Below are positions 6,235 to 8,912 of a stretch of DNA of 8,912 nt, in pieces. A program made the translations under genes and the position numbers. Each line of letters opens with the position of its first letter. The stretch's first letter is position 1. The notes beneath the pieces are model-generated. The model saw nothing but the letters and a program-made list of their open reading frames with translations, did no database searches and was not told the origin of the DNA. Source of the DNA: an uncultured bacterium (lineage in GTDB: Bacteria; Acidobacteriota; UBA890); NCBI GenBank assembly GCA_937922775.1, contig CALAKE010000422.1:1-8912 (forward strand), given 5' to 3'.

Positions 6235-7800
6235 TTAATCCACTACCTCCCAGACCGTGTCGATTATGGTGCCGTCGACCCATTTCACCACCGCCACCGG
6301 CTTATCGGTGACATTGGGTGGCTCGGGCGGCCCGCCCACCATCGCCTCGACTTCTTCCTTGATCTGCTCAATCGATTTGATCGGCAAATCGGAGCCTTGC
6401 ACCCTCTCGAGCAGATCGTCTCGGCGTGGATTGATGGCAATGCCGCGCTCGGTGATGATCACGTCGATCAACTCGCCGGGGCCGGTGACTGTGGTCACCT
6501 CGTCCACGATCACGGGGATGCGATTGCGGAACGTCGGCAGGGCCAAAATCGTACAGCCTGAAAACAGGCAATTCTGCCAGCCACCGATGCCATGCAGCAG
6601 CATTCCATCGGAGTGGGTGTTGACGTTGCCGTTGAAGTCGAGGTCGACCTCGGTGGCCCCGAGAATCACCGCGTCCACCATCGAGGCGTAGTTGCCCTTG
6701 CCGTGCCAGTTGTACGAGGTGAAGGGAGAAGTCCAGATGTGGCGTGGGTCTTCTCCGATCGACTTCACCGCGGCCAGGTCGAACGTCTGCCCATCGAGGA
6801 TGTAGTCGACATAGCCCTCGTTCAGGAGGTCGACGAGATACTGAGTCGAGCCGCCACGGACGAAGCGAGCCTTCACGCCGCTCTGCTTCATCATCTCCTT
6901 GAGATAGCCGACGAATGCCAGTGCAATACCCCCGGCGCCGGCCTGGAAGGAGAAGCCATCGCGCATGATGCCGGCATCCTTCATGAAGCGGGCAACGTAC
7001 TGAGCGATGAGCTGGCGGTCGGGGCTCTTGGTGATCTGAGTCGTCCCGGAGACGATCTTCGAAGGATCGCCGATCGAGTCCACTTCGACAACGTAGTCGA
7101 CGTTGTTGCCGTAGATCTGGTGCGGTATGGCCGGGAAGGGTACCAGGTTGTCGGTGACGATAATCACGCGGTCGGCGTACATGGAGTCGGCGAGTCCGAA
7201 GCCCATGGAACCGCAGGCCGAGGGGCCGTGCGAGCCGTCGGCGTTGCCGAACGGATCGGCGGTGGGTGCAGCCAGCACGGCGACGTCGATGTGCACTTCA
7301 CCGTCCTGGATGGCCTGCCAGCGACCGCCGTGCGAGCGCAACACGCCCATGCCGCGCATCTTGCCGTACGAGCAGTAGGCGCCGAGAGGGCCGTTCATGC
7401 TGCCCTCGATGTGATGCACGATGCCCTTGTCCATCATGTCGATGACCGGCTCCTGGCACGGAAACGAAGCGCTCGGGAACCACATGAGGTCCTTGACGCC
7501 GATCTCGGCCGCCGCCTCGAGGGCTCTGAGCGCCACCCGGTCACCGTTGCGCAGGTGATGGTGCGACGAGATCACCATGCCATCGGAGAGGCCACACTTC
7601 TCGAGTGCCGTCTTCAGGTCGGGAACACGCTTGTCACCGGAAACCGGATAGTCCTTGCAGGCCCGGATCGGCGGCGCGTGCTTGGCGCCCTTGGGCTCGC
7701 GCGCATCCGGCCCCTGGTAGGCTTCCTGCCCCTTGCCATTCACCACGATGGGCACCTTGCGCCCCAATGCGTTGACTACGAACTCCACGTCGCCGCTCAT
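6235..7800 (-). CDS. citF: Citrate lyase alpha subunit (citrate-ACP transferase)
   Basis: A 521-residue CitF, near the usual length of about 510. In the known complex, CitF exchanges the acetyl group on the acyl carrier subunit for citrate, forming citryl-ACP and acetate, before CitE cleaves it. Family signatures visible along the chain include YQGPDA (28-33), SSHHHLRNGD (78-87), RSHGGRWQAIQDGEVHIDVA, FGNADG with SACGSMGFG, a glycine-rich QAGAGG stretch, NVNTHSDG, and GIAINPRR near the end. No signal peptide or membrane segment is present, so it is cytoplasmic. The start is set by a strong Shine-Dalgarno (GGAGGTG, 4 bases upstream) and by a 4-base ATGA overlap with the citE stop, so the two are translationally coupled and made in step. 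It is last in the visible operon, and its stop lies 21 bases from that of the convergent kinase gene. No intrinsic terminator is evident in that gap. Confidence 0.95.
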   Translation of the reverse strand: MSGDVEFVVNALGRKVPIVVNGKGQEAYQGPDAREPKGAKHAPPIRACKDYPVSGDKRVPDLKTALEKCGLSDGMVISSHHHLRNGDRVALRALEAAAEIGVKDLMWFPSASFPCQEPVIDMMDKGIVHHIEGSMNGPLGAYCSYGKMRGMGVLRSHGGRWQAIQDGEVHIDVAVLAAPTADPFGNADGSHGPSACGSMGFGLADSMYADRVIIVTDNLVPFPAIPHQIYGNNVDYVVEVDSIGDPSKIVSGTTQITKSPDRQLIAQYVARFMKDAGIMRDGFSFQAGAGGIALAFVGYLKEMMKQSGVKARFVRGGSTQYLVDLLNEGYVDYILDGQTFDLAAVKSIGEDPRHIWTSPFTSYNWHGKGNYASMVDAVILGATEVDLDFNGNVNTHSDGMLLHGIGGWQNCLFSGCTILALPTFRNRIPVIVDEVTTVTGPGELIDVIITERGIAINPRRDDLLERVQGSDLPIKSIEQIKEEVEAMVGGPPEPPNVTDKPVAVVKWVDGTIIDTVWEVVD

Positions 7801-8912
7801 CGTTCACCTCCGCTCGTGCCGGCCTGCCCAGCTCCGCTGCCGCCGGCCTGCGTGGAGCTGCTTTCTTCGTCATCTGAGATCTGCCCGGTGCGACGCGCCA
7901 ACGCGACGAGCCGCTGCGCCCGCAGAACAACGGGCGGGTCGACCATGCGAGTACCGAGGCTGACGACCCCGAGGCCCTTGGCTTGCGCTTCCTCGAAGGC
8001 TGCGACGACCTTCAACGCCCTCTCGATTTGCGCCTCCGTCGGGGCAAAGGCCTTGTGGATGACCGGAATCTGACGCGGGTGGATACAGCCCATGCCCTCG
8101 AAGCCGAGCCCGCGGGAGGCAACTCCCCACTCCGCCAACCCCTCCATGTTCTCGATATCACCGAAGACCGAGTCGATCGCCTGTACTCCGGCAGCCTTGG
8201 CGGCGTTCACCAGTCGAGTGCGGGCGTAGAACGACTCCGTGCCCTCGAAGGTCTTGGGAACGCCTAGATCCGCCGTGAAGTCCTCGAGGCCGATCGTGAG
8301 AGCCACAACCGTATCGGCCGCCGTGGCGATCTCGAAAGCATTCTCGATACCCAGCGCCGATTCCAGAATGGGCATGATCCAGATCGGCTCGCCGCCAGTC
8401 TTCTCGAGGATCTGGGCGATCCGGTCGGCCACCTGCCGCACCTCACTGGCGTGCTCGACCTTGGGAATCAGGATCAGATCAGGCGACACCGGCACGATAT
8501 CGTCCAGGTCTTCGAGACCCAGCGGGAGCTGGTTGATGCGCACCATGCGCTCGGCGCCCATGAAGTCGAGGCAATGCAGAGCGTTGCGCACCAGCAGCCG
8601 TGCCCCGGGCTTGTCGTCGGGGTGAACCGAGTCCTCGAGGTCGAGAATGACCGCGTCCGGCTTGTGGATACCGGCGTTGATCATGAACTTGGGCTGGGCC
8701 CCTGGCAGATACAGGCGAGAGCGCCGCAAGGCGTCACGCGCCGGCCGCTTCGGTTCAGGCAGACTCGTCTCCGGGAGTGACTTGGCCTCGGAGCCGGCGC
8801 CGGCCGCACGTGCTGCGGCTTCGATACGGGCCGCGATGGCAAACGGCAACGCGCCGGCATCGTCGATCTCGATCACGGCATTCTCGACGCCCAGGTCCGA
8901 CATGACCTTTTC
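7797..8912 (-). CDS. citE: Citrate lyase beta subunit CitE, fused N-terminally to CitD-like acyl carrier (partial at right edge)
   Basis: The frame is open through the window edge, so the N-terminus is missing. The ATG at 8903 is probably internal: codons before it (Glu-Lys-Val) continue in frame, and the first 36 visible residues (LGVENAVIEIDDAGALPFAI and on) resemble the C-terminal end of CitD, whose prosthetic-group serine lies near its own N-terminus, out of view. A Pro/Glu/Ala-rich linker (about 37-56, counted from that Met) leads to the HpcH/HpaI-type CitE domain: SRLYLPGAQPK, AVILDLEDSV (86-93), Arg122 in VRIN, IPKVE (146-150), Glu181 in PILESALGIENA, Asp208 in GLEDFTADLG, and HPRQIPVIH. 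Arg122, Glu181 and Asp208 match substrate- and magnesium-binding residues of CitE. CitE cleaves citryl-ACP to oxaloacetate and acetyl-ACP. The C-terminal 25 residues are a Ser/Gly/Ala-rich tail unusual for the family. The stop overlaps the citF start. The partner citF favours citrate lyase over a stand-alone malyl-CoA lyase role. Confidence 0.92.
   Translation of the reverse strand, partial: EKVMSDLGVENAVIEIDDAGALPFAIAARIEAAARAAGAGSEAKSLPETSLPEPKRPARDALRRSRLYLPGAQPKFMINAGIHKPDAVILDLEDSVHPDDKPGARLLVRNALHCLDFMGAERMVRINQLPLGLEDLDDIVPVSPDLILIPKVEHASEVRQVADRIAQILEKTGGEPIWIMPILESALGIENAFEIATAADTVVALTIGLEDFTADLGVPKTFEGTESFYARTRLVNAAKAAGVQAIDSVFGDIENMEGLAEWGVASRGLGFEGMGCIHPRQIPVIHKAFAPTEAQIERALKVVAAFEEAQAKGLGVVSLGTRMVDPPVVLRAQRLVALARRTGQISDDEESSSTQAGGSGAGQAGTSGGER
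7805..7811 (-). promoter_or_regulatory. Strong Shine-Dalgarno of citF
   Basis: On the minus strand, GGAGGTG ends 4 bases before the citF ATG (the GGAGG core is 6 bases away). It lies inside the last codons of citE, encoding part of its Gly-Gly-Glu-Arg terminus. It is the only clear Shine-Dalgarno among the gene starts in the window and decides the citF start. Ada, the decarboxylase, the kinase and the VOC protein lack one. Confidence 0.8.

Noticed and set aside
6592..8073. A 493-codon open frame on the plus strand, opposite citF and the end of citE
   Set aside because: It is antisense to two clearly recognised genes. Its product is repetitive in Val, His, Asp and Arg with no family motif, as expected for the reverse reading of GC-rich codons.

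Overview
The window is about 8.9 kb of GC-rich bacterial DNA from a free-living heterotroph. The best clue to lineage is the long protein kinase. Its build (eukaryotic-type Ser/Thr kinase, then a FlgO/TolB-N-like domain, then tetratricopeptide repeats) and its near-formulaic motifs are typical of families greatly expanded in Acidobacteriota and Gemmatimonadota. I infer one of these or a related phylum; nothing here proves it. I see no RNA genes, CRISPR arrays, insertion sequences, prophage genes or attachment sites. The content looks chromosomal.

Layout, left to right. Positions 1-160 hold no gene I can name. A secreted glyoxalase/VOC-fold protein (221-1030, +) follows, apparently with its own promoter. 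A 295-base gap with possible gene remnants leads to a two-gene unit: ada (1326-2456, +), an adaptive alkylation-repair protein with regulator and methyltransferase parts, and a PLP-dependent group II decarboxylase (2453-3835, +). These two share an ATGA start/stop overlap. A strong hairpin spans the end of the decarboxylase gene. Next comes the soluble kinase-FlgO/TolB-TPR protein (3910-6213, +).

It meets, tail to tail with only 21 bases between, a minus-strand citrate lyase operon. citF (alpha subunit, 6235-7800) lies downstream of, and overlaps by 4 bases, a gene for the beta subunit CitE (7797 to the right edge). The visible N-terminus of the CitE protein looks like the C-terminal end of the acyl carrier subunit CitD, so this is probably a citD-citE fusion cut by the window edge.

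How the genes work together: citF and citDE would supply all three subunits of citrate lyase (citrate to acetate plus oxaloacetate). The genes for activation and prosthetic-group synthesis (citC, citX, citG) are not in view and would be expected beyond the right edge. ada and the decarboxylase are probably co-expressed, though no known pathway links them. The VOC protein and the kinase appear to be independent units. I found no convincing undescribed multi-gene system. The most worthwhile leads are the CitD-CitE fusion, the ada-decarboxylase coupling, the hairpin that holds a stop codon in its loop, and a shared GCTARRCT element just upstream of two genes that lack Shine-Dalgarno sequences.
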